A DNA stretch of 63,365 bases from Spirochaetes bacterium ADurb.Bin215 (GCA_002070025.1 MWCL01000005.1:1-63365); one strand, 5' to 3'. Positions 8,522 to 17,126 are shown, counted from the stretch's first letter. Numbers and translations: made by a program. The notes: generated by a model from the letters alone, not told the origin.

Positions 8522-9637
8522 TCAGGGTTTCTTTTCAAGAATGTAGAGAAATTCGGTTACCCGTAGATCCCGGTTCCGGAGATTCCGGCTTCCGCGAAAA
8601 GTATTGTAACTGACGGATCGGGTCGTAACTCTGCCGTGCGCGGAAAGGATGCGCTCCATGGTATCCCGGGAAATGAAGCCTTCGGAATTGAACGAGACCA
8701 GGACATGACGGGCCCGGATGGTCGCCACCAGGTCCTCGAGCGCATCGGCCGCCGCTTTTTTTCGGTTGTACTGTGAACGCTGCCAGGCCGACGGTATCCC
8801 CGATACCCGGGACATCCGTTCCGGTTCAGTATACTTCACGAGAAGGTTCAACATGAAATAGTTTGATCCGTAGGGATGCTGATTATACGGCGGGTCGAGA
8901 TAGGCAATATCAACCGTCGGAGCCGTGCGGCAAATTTCGTTAGCGTCACCGCGGAGGATGATCGATTCAACAGGAAAGGTGCTGGTTACCGGGCGGGGCA
9001 GACTGATGTCCCCGCGGATGCGGGAAAGGGCGTCGCCCTTTTTACCGCCGAACGTGCCGATCCCGGTATCCCTGTTCTTGTAAAAACCCTTGAAAACGCC
9101 CGCGGTATTCGCGTGAACCGACGCTTCAGAAAGAAGGGGCGCGAGTAAAAGCGGCTGCCACGCGGGATCAACACGCGCGATGGCTTGCCGGGCTGTGTCG
9201 AGAAACCGGGCGTTGCGGTTGGTGTAAAATACGCGCTCCCCCGGTTGTATTGCGCCGTCATCGCGTGGAGCATAGTGCATCGCAATAATTCCAGACTCAA
9301 GCGGACCGGTATCCAGCCGGTCACTGATGTCCCGATGGGCCGCGATAAAACGCGGATCATCAACTGCTTCCGCGGGACCGAGATAACAGCGGTTGATAAC
9401 CTCAGCGTACGGTTCAAGATCATTCGCGACGATGAGTCCCGCGTATTTCCGGGCAAAACGGGATACGATCCCCGATCCGGAAAACACGTCGAAAAACCGA
9501 ACACGCCGCCGGTCGGTATCCTGGAGAATTTCGTCGAAGGCCTGGCCGATAAGCGGCAACAGCGCCCGCTTGTTCCCCAGGCAGGTTATGAGTTGATCGG
9601 AAAGAAATCGGGGGTCTTCGGCGATATCCTGATGCAT
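8522..9637 (-). CDS. D12-class N6-adenine DNA methyltransferase
   Basis: This 371-residue protein has the two signature motifs of adenine methylases. FFDVFSGSGIVSRF (~55-70) is SAM-binding motif I; DIAYLDPPYNQHPYGSNYFM is motif IV with the DPPY catalytic tetrad. LITCLGNKRALL near the N-terminus is the usual D12/Dam-type opening. A long insert lies between the motifs (target recognition). Recognition sequence is unknown. No restriction endonuclease lies next to it, so it looks like an orphan methylase or one whose partner is elsewhere. The start at 9637 is 9 bp after TATAGT; the frame extends upstream to another ATG at 9727, but that would run over the promoter and divergent gene region. Confidence 0.85.
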   Translation of the reverse strand: MHQDIAEDPRFLSDQLITCLGNKRALLPLIGQAFDEILQDTDRRRVRFFDVFSGSGIVSRFARKYAGLIVANDLEPYAEVINRCYLGPAEAVDDPRFIAAHRDISDRLDTGPLESGIIAMHYAPRDDGAIQPGERVFYTNRNARFLDTARQAIARVDPAWQPLLLAPLLSEASVHANTAGVFKGFYKNRDTGIGTFGGKKGDALSRIRGDISLPRPVTSTFPVESIILRGDANEICRTAPTVDIAYLDPPYNQHPYGSNYFMLNLLVKYTEPERMSRVSGIPSAWQRSQYNRKKAAADALEDLVATIRARHVLVSFNSEGFISRDTMERILSAHGRVTTRSVSYNTFRGSRNLRNRDLRVTEFLYILEKKP

Positions 9638-9688
9638 ACCGATATGACTATAGCCGAAAAATGGCGGGAATAACAGTGGCGAATTGGC

Positions 9689-9717
9689 TTGACGCTTTTT
9701 GTTAGCCAGAGTAAACT
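9689..9717 (+). promoter_or_regulatory. Promoter of the FeoB-associated small gene
   Basis: TTGACG (9689-9694), a 17-bp spacer and TAAACT (9712-9717) precede a 5' leader of ~16 nt with the ribosome site GGGAGG. No Fur-box palindrome is evident. Confidence 0.6.
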
Positions 9718-9740
9718 TAAAGCACACCAGGGAGGTGCAT

Positions 9741-9872
9741 ATGGCAACAATAATCAGCGGAATTGTCCTGTTCCTGCTTGTAGCGGGAACGATAGTCTAT
9801 ATGATCAAAGGCGGAAAAAAGGATTCGGATGGCTGCTCGGGCTCCTGCCGCGGCTGTTCGGGGTGTCATTGA
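9741..9872 (+). CDS. FeoB-associated Cys-rich membrane protein (43 residues)
   Basis: GGGAGG lies 7 bp before the ATG. The product has one membrane helix (IISGIVLFLLVAGTIVYMI), a lysine-rich junction (KGGKKDSDG) and a cysteine tail CSGSCRGCSGC. This matches the FeoB-associated Cys-rich membrane protein family (Pfam PF12669), usually encoded beside the ferrous-iron transporter feoB and thought to assist it. Here it stands alone: feoA and feoB are not in the window. Transcription ends at, or runs into, the strong 23-bp inverted repeat directly after the stop codon. Confidence 0.85.
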   Translation: MATIISGIVLFLLVAGTIVYMIKGGKKDSDGCSGSCRGCSGCH

Positions 9873-9874
9873 TT

Positions 9875-9923
9875 TACTGCTATCAAAATTGTTGAAAAAG
9901 TTTCAACAATTTTGATAGCAGTA
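9875..9923. repeat. Perfect 23-bp inverted repeat: copies 2 (L) and 3 (R) of the dispersed repeat
   Basis: Arms at 9875-9897 and 9901-9923 are perfectly complementary with a 3-nt loop (AAG). Each arm is a copy of the 21-bp repeat seen at four other places (L copy 9876-9896, R copy 9902-9922). It fills the gap between convergent genes and begins 3 bp after the small membrane protein's stop. It would form a very stable hairpin in RNA from either strand, but no T-run follows on the plus strand, so it is not a standard intrinsic terminator. Confidence 0.85.
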
Positions 9924-9925
9924 CC

Positions 9926-11326
9926 TTACGCATGCGCCTCGCCGCGTAAATGCTCCCCGGTCATGTTCTTTACCCATCGTTCCGTGCGGAGCTGCCAGGC
10001 GGCAATCCCCACCTTCACGAAATCTGTAATCTTTACGAGCGCGTACAGCGCTATCGGCCCCAGGTTGGTCAGGACGGCGAGTATGAAAATCGCCGGCAAA
10101 AACAGGAATATGTTGACGCTGACGTCCACCCAGACGCCCATGACGGCGTCGCCCCCGGCGCGTGCGGTGGCGAATTGCGCGTTGAGGTACGACCACAGGG
10201 GCATGTAGACGGCGATTACCCACAGCATGTTCCGGGTAATGAGCTGGGCTCCCGGCGAAAGATTGCCGAACACAATCGGTATGAGGAGAACGGAAAAAGA
10301 TTCAATCATGGCGACAACCGTTCCGGCAACGATGGCGCCCGAGCGGAGCCATCGGGCTTCGTGTCGGGCCTGGTCAAGTTCGTTCTTTCCGAGTGTTCCG
10401 CCGACAATAACGCCGATGGACGTATGAAGGCCCTGGAATACGAGGAAGAAAATATTGGCGATGGCCCATCCTGCCGCCATACCCGAGATTATTTCCGCTC
10501 CGCCGCGTCCGTTGAATACGGCGGTCATGGCTGTTTCCGTGAGTACCCAGGACATTTCGGACAGTGCGATGAATCCGGATTTTTGCAGGATGATGACGAA
10601 TACCCGCATGTTTACCCGGTACAGTTCCCGCAACCGTACATAAAACGGCGGTTTTGTCCGGTTGATATAGATGATGAAGACGATCATCTCGTAGGCGCGC
10701 GCGATAACCGTGGCAAGCGCGGCTCCGCGTACTTCAAGTCGCGGGGCACCCAGGTTTCCATAGATGAACGCCCAGTTCAAAAACGTGTTCACGAGCGCGG
10801 CTGAAACGGAAATGTAGAGCGGGGCGTGTACTTTCCCGATCTCGCGAAGGGATGATCCGATCACGATGGAGAGGGTCATCGGAACGAAGGTGAAGAGGAT
10901 GATGGATATGTAGGCGCGTCCCTGTTCAAGAACGGCTTCCCGTTGGCTGTTGGTGTTTACGAGCAGGGTAAGTATCTGACGGGGAAGGAATATCGCGAGT
11001 CCGGTAACTATCGCCGTCATGAAAAGTCCCGCGTGGAATTTGAAGAGAAAGGCCTGTTTCATGCCTTCACGGTCGTTTGCGCCGTTGAACTGGCTCATGA
11101 AAATGGCGCCGGCGGACGAAAGGGTCATGAGTGCGATCATGAAGACAAACAGTACCTGATTGGAGACATTGACACCGCTCATCTTCACGTCTCCAAGACC
11201 GGAGACCATGAAGTTGTCAACAAGAGAAACAAGATTCTGTACGAGTGCCTGGAGCATCACGGGAACGGCAATGGCGAGCGCCTTGCGGTAAAAACCGGGA
11301 GAGCCCCAATACGTCTTCAAAGTCAT
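9926..11326 (-). CDS. MATE family multidrug/metabolite exporter
   Basis: This 466-residue protein is almost entirely hydrophobic, with about 12 predicted membrane helices. It has typical MATE openings: LAIAVPVMLQALVQNLVSLVDNFMVSGLGD, and the repeat-two counterpart starting near FVIILQKSGFIALSEMSWVLTETAMTAVF. MATE proteins in the inner membrane export cations or drugs in exchange for Na+ or H+; the substrate here is unknown. The start at 11326 lies 7 bp after a TATAGT box, suggesting a leaderless message. It is downstream of carB on the same strand with 57 bp between, so it has its own promoter. Confidence 0.92.
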   Translation of the reverse strand: MTLKTYWGSPGFYRKALAIAVPVMLQALVQNLVSLVDNFMVSGLGDVKMSGVNVSNQVLFVFMIALMTLSSAGAIFMSQFNGANDREGMKQAFLFKFHAGLFMTAIVTGLAIFLPRQILTLLVNTNSQREAVLEQGRAYISIILFTFVPMTLSIVIGSSLREIGKVHAPLYISVSAALVNTFLNWAFIYGNLGAPRLEVRGAALATVIARAYEMIVFIIYINRTKPPFYVRLRELYRVNMRVFVIILQKSGFIALSEMSWVLTETAMTAVFNGRGGAEIISGMAAGWAIANIFFLVFQGLHTSIGVIVGGTLGKNELDQARHEARWLRSGAIVAGTVVAMIESFSVLLIPIVFGNLSPGAQLITRNMLWVIAVYMPLWSYLNAQFATARAGGDAVMGVWVDVSVNIFLFLPAIFILAVLTNLGPIALYALVKITDFVKVGIAAWQLRTERWVKNMTGEHLRGEAHA

Positions 11327-11339
11327 AGGGCGAACTATA
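11327..11339 (-). promoter_or_regulatory. -10 box of the MATE exporter gene (leaderless)
   Basis: TATAGT on the minus strand (11339-11334) ends 7 bp before the ATG at 11326. A CTGGCA hexamer 18 bp further upstream is a possible -35. There is no ribosome site. Confidence 0.55.
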
Positions 11340-11383
11340 GCGGATTACAGACCCTTGTGCCAGCGAATTTCCGCGATTTTCAG

Positions 11384-14300
11384 CTAACGGAAATACTCTT
11401 CCCTGCTTTTCAGTTCAAGTCCGCGGCTCTTGTACCATTCCAGCGAATCGGTAAACTGTTTTGCCAGTTTGATGTTGGTAATGAGCGGTATTCCGTAATC
11501 TATGGCAAGCCGGCGGACACTGTAATCGTTTTTCAGTTCGGTTTCCCGGTTGTTCTTCGGGATGTTGATAACGAGATCTATTTCACCGTTGCGGAGCGCG
11601 TCGGCGATGTTCGGTGTCTTGTTTTCAAGCGGCCACGCCAGTGCTTCGGCGGGAATACCGTTGTTCTGCAAGAACCGGGCGGTGCCTCCTGATGCCGCGA
11701 GGGTATAGCCCATGGCAAGGAGCTTGCGCGCGCTTTCAACAAAGTCAACCTTGTTCTCGAGTGGTCCGGTAGAAAGAAGGATTTTTTTCTCGGGAATGGT
11801 GAGCCCGGTCGAGAGAAGCGCCTTGAGGAACGCGTCCCGGACGCCGCGTCCAAGACAGCCAACTTCTCCGGTACTGGTCATTTCAACGCCGGCCACGGGG
11901 TCGGTTCCCTTGAGGCGCGCGTAACTGAATTGGGCCGCCCGAACGCCAACGTAATCAATATCCATGGTGCTGCCGTCCAGTTTCTCCGGTTCAAGAGCGA
12001 GTTGCGCCCTGACCGCGATATCCACGAAGTTGGTCCGGAATACGCGCGAGCAAAAGGGCATGGTCCTTCCCGCGCGGATGGAGCAGTCTATAACCTGAAG
12101 ATTCGTGCTCTTCGCGAGAAAGCGTATGGAAAACGGTCCGGTTATCATGAGTTCCCGCGCAATGGTTCCGGCGGTTTTTTTCACCGCGCGCGCGGTAGTC
12201 AGATAGATTCGTTGCGCCGGCAGAACAACGGTTGCGTCTCCGGAGTGGATCCCGGCGTTTTCTATATGTTCTCCGATCGCGTATACCAGAATTTCTCCCC
12301 GGTCCGCAACGGCGTCTATTTCTATTTCCTTGGAATTCTCGACATACGGGGAAAGGGTAACGGCATGATCTTCGGTGAGGTGGTAAATTCCGTTGAGTGT
12401 TTTTTTGAGACTTGCCGCATCCCAGGCAATCGCCGCGCTGACTCCGCGCCCCCGGGCTTTCGGTTCAATGAATACCGGGTACCCCAACCGGAGCGCTGCT
12501 GCCGAGGCGGTTTCAAAATCCGGGGCTTCAACCCAGTCGGGATGTTTTATGTCGAGTCCGTCCAGAAGCGTAACGAACTTGTTCCGGTCGTTTACACGCT
12601 CCACGTTTTCCGCCGCGGTTCCAAAGACCGTAATTCCTTTGCGGGAAAGGGGCAGGGCAAGGGCCGAGGTGAGCGATCCGCCATACGAAAGCATGATCCC
12701 TTCCGGTTTTTCCGTTTCCATGATGTCCAGAATCCGCTCCTGGCTGATTTCTTCTACATACACGCGATCGGCAGTTTCGGGATCGGACGACAGGGACTCC
12801 GGATTACAATTGACGAGGATGGCGATCTTTCCGTTTTTCTTGAGCGATTTCGCGGCGCTTACGGTACACCAGTCATACTCAACGCTTGAACCGATGTGAT
12901 AGGGTCCGGAACCGGGAAGAAGGATACCCTTTTCAAGCGGGGCGGTGTCATCGGTCGCGCCGTTATACGTCATGTACACAACGTTGCTGGTGTTTTTCCC
13001 CATGCCCGCCCTGCTGTCAAGCTGTTTTACCACCGGGCGTACCAGCAACTCTTTCCGGAGTGCGCGGACCTGTTCTTCACGCAGGCTGGAACACAGTCCT
13101 ATCTGGCGATCGGAGTATCCCGCCTGTTTGGCCTTGCGCATGAGGTCTGCAGGAACGGGACCTTCAAGGGACCGGAGGTTTGTCTCTATATCCAGAATTT
13201 CCTTCAGAGCCGTGAGGTAGAGGCGGTCAATTTTTGTGTATTTGTAAATACGATCCACGGACCAACCGTCGGCAAGTGCGGAATATACGGCAAAGAGGCG
13301 CAAGTGATCCGGATTTCTGAGCGCTTCCTTGATGTCCTTGAAGGTGAAGGGATGGCCGGCAAGACCGGGTATGTCATTCCCCGTCATTCTGAGCGCTTTT
13401 TGCAGTGCTTCGCAGAATGTTTTTCCTACTGCCATGGCCTGTCCAACCGATTTCATGACCGAACCGAGCTGGCGGTCCTCCGGTGCGAATTTCCAGGGAT
13501 CCCAGCGGGGAACTTTTACCATGAGGTAGTCAAAAACCGGTTCACAGCATACATGTCCGCATCCCGCGGGAAGATGCTCGATTTCCGAAAGGGAAAAGCC
13601 GAGCGCGACATACGCGGCAATATGGCCGAGCTGATAACCGCTTGCCCGGGACGCGAGGGCCGTGCTTCTCGAAAAGGACGTGTTCGCTTCAATAATGCGG
13701 AAGGCGGCTGAATCCGGGTCTTTCGCGAAACGAAGGTTCGCCTCGCCGATTACGTTCAACGCGCGAACCGCGGCGAAGGCGGCGCGGCGAAGCTCCTGCA
13801 GTTCGCTGTCGGTGAGCGTTTGTGCCGGGATCACAATCGGCGAGTCTCCGGTATGAATGCCTACCGGGTCAAGGTTTTCCATGGAACAGACAACAATACA
13901 GTTGTCCATTGCGTCCCGGAGTACCTCCAGTTCGATTTCTTTCCATCCGCCGAGCCATTCTTCAATGGTAACCCGGTCCGCACGTTCAGTCCGGTCGGAA
14001 AAAAACGAGAGGAGTTCACTGTCATTTCTGCATACGGCCGGGGCATTGTCGTTAAGTGTTGCGTCGGTGCGGACCATGACGGGATAGCCGGTTTTGGCGG
14101 TAACGGCCAGGGCGCCTTCCGGTGTAGTTACCGTAACCGATTCGGGTACGGGAATTCGGGATTCCTGCATTGTCCCGATAAAGGTTTCCCTGCACAGGGT
14201 GGTCTTCATTGTCTCAATCGGTGTACCGAGAATTTGTATGTTGTATTTTTCCAGTATTCCGGTTCGCTCAAGTTCAAGCGCGCAGTAGTAGGCCGTTTTT

Positions 14301-14581
14301 CCTCCCAGACAGATGACCAGGGAGTCCGGTTTTTCTTTCTCGATTACCCCGGTAACAAATTCCGGCGTAACGGGAAGAAAATAGGTGGCGTCTGCGATTC
14401 CTTCCGAGGTTTGTACTGCCGTCATGTTCGGATTCACGAGTATGGTTTTGATCTTGCGTGCCGAGAACGCCCGGATTGCCTGATAGCCGGCATAGTCAAA
14501 TTCTCCCGCCTGGCCTATTTTTTGTCCGCCTGATCCGAGAAAGAGTACGGTCATTGGTGTTGAAATCCGGTATTTATTCAT
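11384..14581 (-). CDS. carB: Carbamoyl-phosphate synthase large subunit, diverged
   Basis: At 1065 residues this is full length, with the expected order: carboxyphosphate half (~10-400), oligomerisation domain (~400-545), carbamoyl-phosphate half (~550-930) and a C-terminal MGS-like allosteric domain (~935-1065). VGIHTGDSPIVIPAQTLTD and ENAGIHSGDATVVLPAQ are conserved. Several ATP-grasp residues are not. The Gly-rich loop of the first half is TDATLNDN (172-179). The Mg-binding Gln is Arg in both halves (R284, R820). In the second half the loop Arg is Glu706, and the usual Glu...Asn pair of IEVNPRAART is Asp832...Ser834 (IDCSIRAGRT). It overlaps carA by 4 bp (ATGA), so translation is coupled. 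Function as a true CPS is uncertain. Confidence 0.85.
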   Translation of the reverse strand: MNKYRISTPMTVLFLGSGGQKIGQAGEFDYAGYQAIRAFSARKIKTILVNPNMTAVQTSEGIADATYFLPVTPEFVTGVIEKEKPDSLVICLGGKTAYYCALELERTGILEKYNIQILGTPIETMKTTLCRETFIGTMQESRIPVPESVTVTTPEGALAVTAKTGYPVMVRTDATLNDNAPAVCRNDSELLSFFSDRTERADRVTIEEWLGGWKEIELEVLRDAMDNCIVVCSMENLDPVGIHTGDSPIVIPAQTLTDSELQELRRAAFAAVRALNVIGEANLRFAKDPDSAAFRIIEANTSFSRSTALASRASGYQLGHIAAYVALGFSLSEIEHLPAGCGHVCCEPVFDYLMVKVPRWDPWKFAPEDRQLGSVMKSVGQAMAVGKTFCEALQKALRMTGNDIPGLAGHPFTFKDIKEALRNPDHLRLFAVYSALADGWSVDRIYKYTKIDRLYLTALKEILDIETNLRSLEGPVPADLMRKAKQAGYSDRQIGLCSSLREEQVRALRKELLVRPVVKQLDSRAGMGKNTSNVVYMTYNGATDDTAPLEKGILLPGSGPYHIGSSVEYDWCTVSAAKSLKKNGKIAILVNCNPESLSSDPETADRVYVEEISQERILDIMETEKPEGIMLSYGGSLTSALALPLSRKGITVFGTAAENVERVNDRNKFVTLLDGLDIKHPDWVEAPDFETASAAALRLGYPVFIEPKARGRGVSAAIAWDAASLKKTLNGIYHLTEDHAVTLSPYVENSKEIEIDAVADRGEILVYAIGEHIENAGIHSGDATVVLPAQRIYLTTARAVKKTAGTIARELMITGPFSIRFLAKSTNLQVIDCSIRAGRTMPFCSRVFRTNFVDIAVRAQLALEPEKLDGSTMDIDYVGVRAAQFSYARLKGTDPVAGVEMTSTGEVGCLGRGVRDAFLKALLSTGLTIPEKKILLSTGPLENKVDFVESARKLLAMGYTLAASGGTARFLQNNGIPAEALAWPLENKTPNIADALRNGEIDLVINIPKNNRETELKNDYSVRRLAIDYGIPLITNIKLAKQFTDSLEWYKSRGLELKSREEYFR

Positions 14582-15675
14582 TCGCTCAGCCCTCCGTTGC
14601 GTACCAGGGATACAAAAGATTCATGGAGGAAGGCGGTATCATCCGGGCCGGGATTTCCTTCGGGATTGAAGAATACACCACTAATGAGTCCCTTTTTCGC
14701 CGCGAACCCTTCAAGACTGTTGTCGGCATTATTCAAGAAGGTTGGATACCAGCCGACGGGAAGCGAGTCATCCCTGATGCCGTATCCATGGTTCTGCGCG
14801 GTAATATAACATCGGCCGTTTTCCAGATTGATGCAGGGAACACTCGTGCTTCGGTGTCCGCACGCCATCCGGTACGGGGTCGCTCCGGCTGCGAGCGCCA
14901 GAATTACCGCACCCTGACCGGTTGCGAAAACCGGTGTGTCGCGCGCAAGCGCCTTGCGCAGTACGGCACAAGTTTTTTCACAGGTGGTGGGATCCCCCGG
15001 ACCGCCCGCGATAAAAATGCCGTCATAATTTCCCGCGGAATAGTCATAACTGTACGGTACCCTGAGGACGGTGATGTCCGGGGCAAGGAGCGCGCGGATG
15101 ACCGAGTTGCGGGTTCCGCAGTCCACGAGTATTATTTTTCGTTTTCCCGTTCCATAGGAGACCGGGCTTTTAACTGACACATGACTGCTCTGGTTATGAC
15201 CCTGGGCCGCGGCAAATGAAACATCTCGATTCTCGCCAACCAGAATTTTTGCCCGCATGGTTCCGCGCATCATAACCCGCTGAACAAGCGCGCGGGTGTC
15301 CACACCGTATATGCCCGGAATTTGTTGCGTTTTGAGCCAACGGGGAAAGGTTTTTTTGGCCTGGTAATGAAAGACTTCCGTCGGAACCAGAGACGTTATC
15401 AACCCGGCGGCCTGGCAAGCGGGAGATTCTTGAAAACGTTCAAGATTGAATTCGTCCATTTCGTTCGGAGGGGCTCCGGTTGCACCGGTCAGCGGCTGGG
15501 GAAGGAGAACAATGGTCCCCCGTACTGCGGGATCGGTGAGAAGCCTGACCGGATCGGGCTGGCCGGTAAAAACCGTCAGTTCTCCCGCGGCAGATTTCTC
15601 GTGTCCAAAAGCGTAGCCTTCAAATTCGGTCCCGTCTTCAAGCAGAATTCGCGCGTTCTTTTTTCGTTGCGGCAC
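14578..15675 (-). CDS. carA: Carbamoyl-phosphate synthase small subunit with lost glutaminase triad
   Basis: This 365-residue protein keeps the CarA N-terminal domain (ARILLEDGTEFEG; IPGIYGVDTRAL at ~120) and the class I amidotransferase fold (IFIAGGPGDP at ~222). The nucleophile elbow normally written G-x-C-x-G reads FATGQG (250-255), so the catalytic Cys is Gly253. The catalytic His of the HPE motif is Asn337 (FFNPEG), while Glu339 remains. Glutamine hydrolysis should therefore be impossible, and ammonia would have to be used directly if the enzyme works. The start is GTG at 15675, set by AGGAG upstream. It overlaps carB by 4 bp. The loss is seen directly in the sequence; the ammonia-dependent interpretation is inference. 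Confidence 0.85.
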   Translation of the reverse strand: MPQRKKNARILLEDGTEFEGYAFGHEKSAAGELTVFTGQPDPVRLLTDPAVRGTIVLLPQPLTGATGAPPNEMDEFNLERFQESPACQAAGLITSLVPTEVFHYQAKKTFPRWLKTQQIPGIYGVDTRALVQRVMMRGTMRAKILVGENRDVSFAAAQGHNQSSHVSVKSPVSYGTGKRKIILVDCGTRNSVIRALLAPDITVLRVPYSYDYSAGNYDGIFIAGGPGDPTTCEKTCAVLRKALARDTPVFATGQGAVILALAAGATPYRMACGHRSTSVPCINLENGRCYITAQNHGYGIRDDSLPVGWYPTFLNNADNSLEGFAAKKGLISGVFFNPEGNPGPDDTAFLHESFVSLVRNGGLSE

Positions 15676-15713
15676 ACCTGTACTCCTGTGATTTGTTTCC
15701 CGGTATGTACGTA

Positions 15714-15742
15714 ATGATAGTGTTCGATGTACGGTTTTTCAA
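15714..15742 (-). promoter_or_regulatory. Promoter of carAB
   Basis: On the minus strand TTGAAA (15742-15737), a 17-bp spacer and TATCAT (15719-15714) lie ~40 bp before the GTG start. A 5' leader with an AGGAG site follows, so this operon is of the leadered type. No arginine or pyrimidine operator is obvious. Confidence 0.65.
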
Positions 15743-15751
15743 GAAAAGTGA

Positions 15752-17074
15752 CTAAAAGGTTTTGATGAAAACTCGGGAACGCCGTTTTGGATCCCATTTT
15801 TCCTGCCGTTCACGGGGCAACTGGCCGGTTTCCGCTGATTTGAAGCCGAATTTTTCAAACCAGTCGCCGGTTTGTGTAGTAAGGACAAAAACTGACGAAA
15901 ATCCGGCGCTTTTCCCCCGTTGAAGGAGAAGGTCCATGAGCCGGGGTCCGATTCCCATGTGCGCATAGGCTTCATCCACCGCAAGGCCGGCAATTTCTCC
16001 CACGTTTTCGGGATAAGAATGGAGAGCCGCACAGGCCCGGATGCCCCCGTCAATCTCGAAAACAACAAATTCATGGGCTTTTTGCTCTAGTTCTTCGCTG
16101 GTCCTTGGAAGCAGTATGCCTTTTTCCACAAAGGGATTCATGAGGGAAAGGATCGCGGGAATGTCTTCGCGGGTCATGGCGCGGAACGTTCCGTAGTTGT
16201 TTACATAGATCATGGTTCCGGATCCGAGATCCGAGAATATTTCCGCCGGGATTACGCCGTCAATGTCCGCGTCGAGAATATGCGCTCTCGTTACCCCGCC
16301 CAGACAGGCTGTGCGAGCCTGGAGCAACAGGTCCGTGAGTTTATCAACCGGAAGGGTCGGGCTTCCGCTATCACGGTTCAGTTCGAGAAATTCGTCGATG
16401 CTTTCCACGGAGAGTGCCGCAAGCCGTCCCTCCGGGGAGAGCGACGCGGACTCGGGAATGGTGAAGTCGTCTATCGATATGGTATTTCCTGAACCGAGGA
16501 AGAAAAGCTTCCCGGCTTTGAGCGCGGTGGCGGTCGCGACCGCGAGTTCGGTAGACGATATATTGTAGGGTTTGCCGGTGCTCGTCCAACCGATACAGGG
16601 GATGATGGGAATAAAACCGTCTTCGAGAGCCGTGAGAAGGGAGTCGAGCTGGATTTTGTCAACAAAGCCGGCACTTCCGAAATCGGTTCCGTCAAGCACG
16701 CCGCGGCCGCGGGCGCGTACCCAGTTCCCGATTACGGCCGTCAACCCCTCGGCGGAAAGGCGGGTCATGATCCGGTTGGACACATCGAACGCTGCCATCT
16801 TGATGAAATTCATCCCCTCGTCCGAGGTGATGCGGATGGTGTTCTCAATTTTCCAGGCGATACCGTATGAGTCCAGAACCCTGCTTATGTGTTCATGGGC
16901 TCCGGGGATGAGCACAATGCGTATGCCGGTTTCGTGCAAAAGGGCAAGATCGTGGATGTGGCTCGAAAAAAGCGGGGAATCAACCACATCGTCGTCCATG
17001 CGGATTACGATGGTGCTGCCCTTGAACTTGCGGATGTAGCGGATAACATCCCGGATCCCTTCTGTGTGCATCAT
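15752..17074 (-). CDS. argA: N-acetylglutamate synthase (amino-acid kinase + GNAT domains)
   Basis: This 440-residue protein has an amino-acid kinase-like domain (~1-280) fused to a C-terminal GNAT acetyltransferase domain (~295-440), the classic ArgA layout. Visible features include GIRIVLIPGAHEHI, the GFIPIIPCIGW segment of the kinase fold, and the GNAT acetyl-CoA site EIAGLAVDEAYAHMGIGPRLM. It acetylates glutamate as the first step of arginine synthesis. It lies upstream of carAB on the same strand with its own promoter, linking N-acetylglutamate and carbamoyl phosphate production. The start at 17074 is 6 bp after the -10 box; an overlapping second ATG at 17071 is possible. Confidence 0.9.
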   Translation of the reverse strand: MMHTEGIRDVIRYIRKFKGSTIVIRMDDDVVDSPLFSSHIHDLALLHETGIRIVLIPGAHEHISRVLDSYGIAWKIENTIRITSDEGMNFIKMAAFDVSNRIMTRLSAEGLTAVIGNWVRARGRGVLDGTDFGSAGFVDKIQLDSLLTALEDGFIPIIPCIGWTSTGKPYNISSTELAVATATALKAGKLFFLGSGNTISIDDFTIPESASLSPEGRLAALSVESIDEFLELNRDSGSPTLPVDKLTDLLLQARTACLGGVTRAHILDADIDGVIPAEIFSDLGSGTMIYVNNYGTFRAMTREDIPAILSLMNPFVEKGILLPRTSEELEQKAHEFVVFEIDGGIRACAALHSYPENVGEIAGLAVDEAYAHMGIGPRLMDLLLQRGKSAGFSSVFVLTTQTGDWFEKFGFKSAETGQLPRERQEKWDPKRRSRVFIKTF

Positions 17075-17080
17075 GCAGGT

Positions 17081-17109
17081 ATGGTACGGCAGGAATTGGA
17101 CGGCGTCAA
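17081..17109 (-). promoter_or_regulatory. Promoter of argA (leaderless)
   Basis: On the minus strand TTGACG (17109-17104), a 17-bp spacer and TACCAT (17086-17081) end 6 bp before the ATG at 17074. There is no ribosome site. It is back-to-back with the his promoter, with only 17 bp between the two -35 boxes. Confidence 0.7.
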
Positions 17110-17126
17110 CCGGGGCGATTGTACGG

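Noticed and set aside
9875-9923. Integron attC site
   Set aside because: The arms read GTTGAAA/TTTCAAC and do not fit the GTTRRRY/RYYYAAC core. There is no integrase gene or row of cassettes in the window.
9875-9923. Ordinary intrinsic terminator
   Set aside because: The hairpin is AT-rich at the loop side and lacks a T-run after the plus-strand arm. Each arm is a member of a dispersed repeat.
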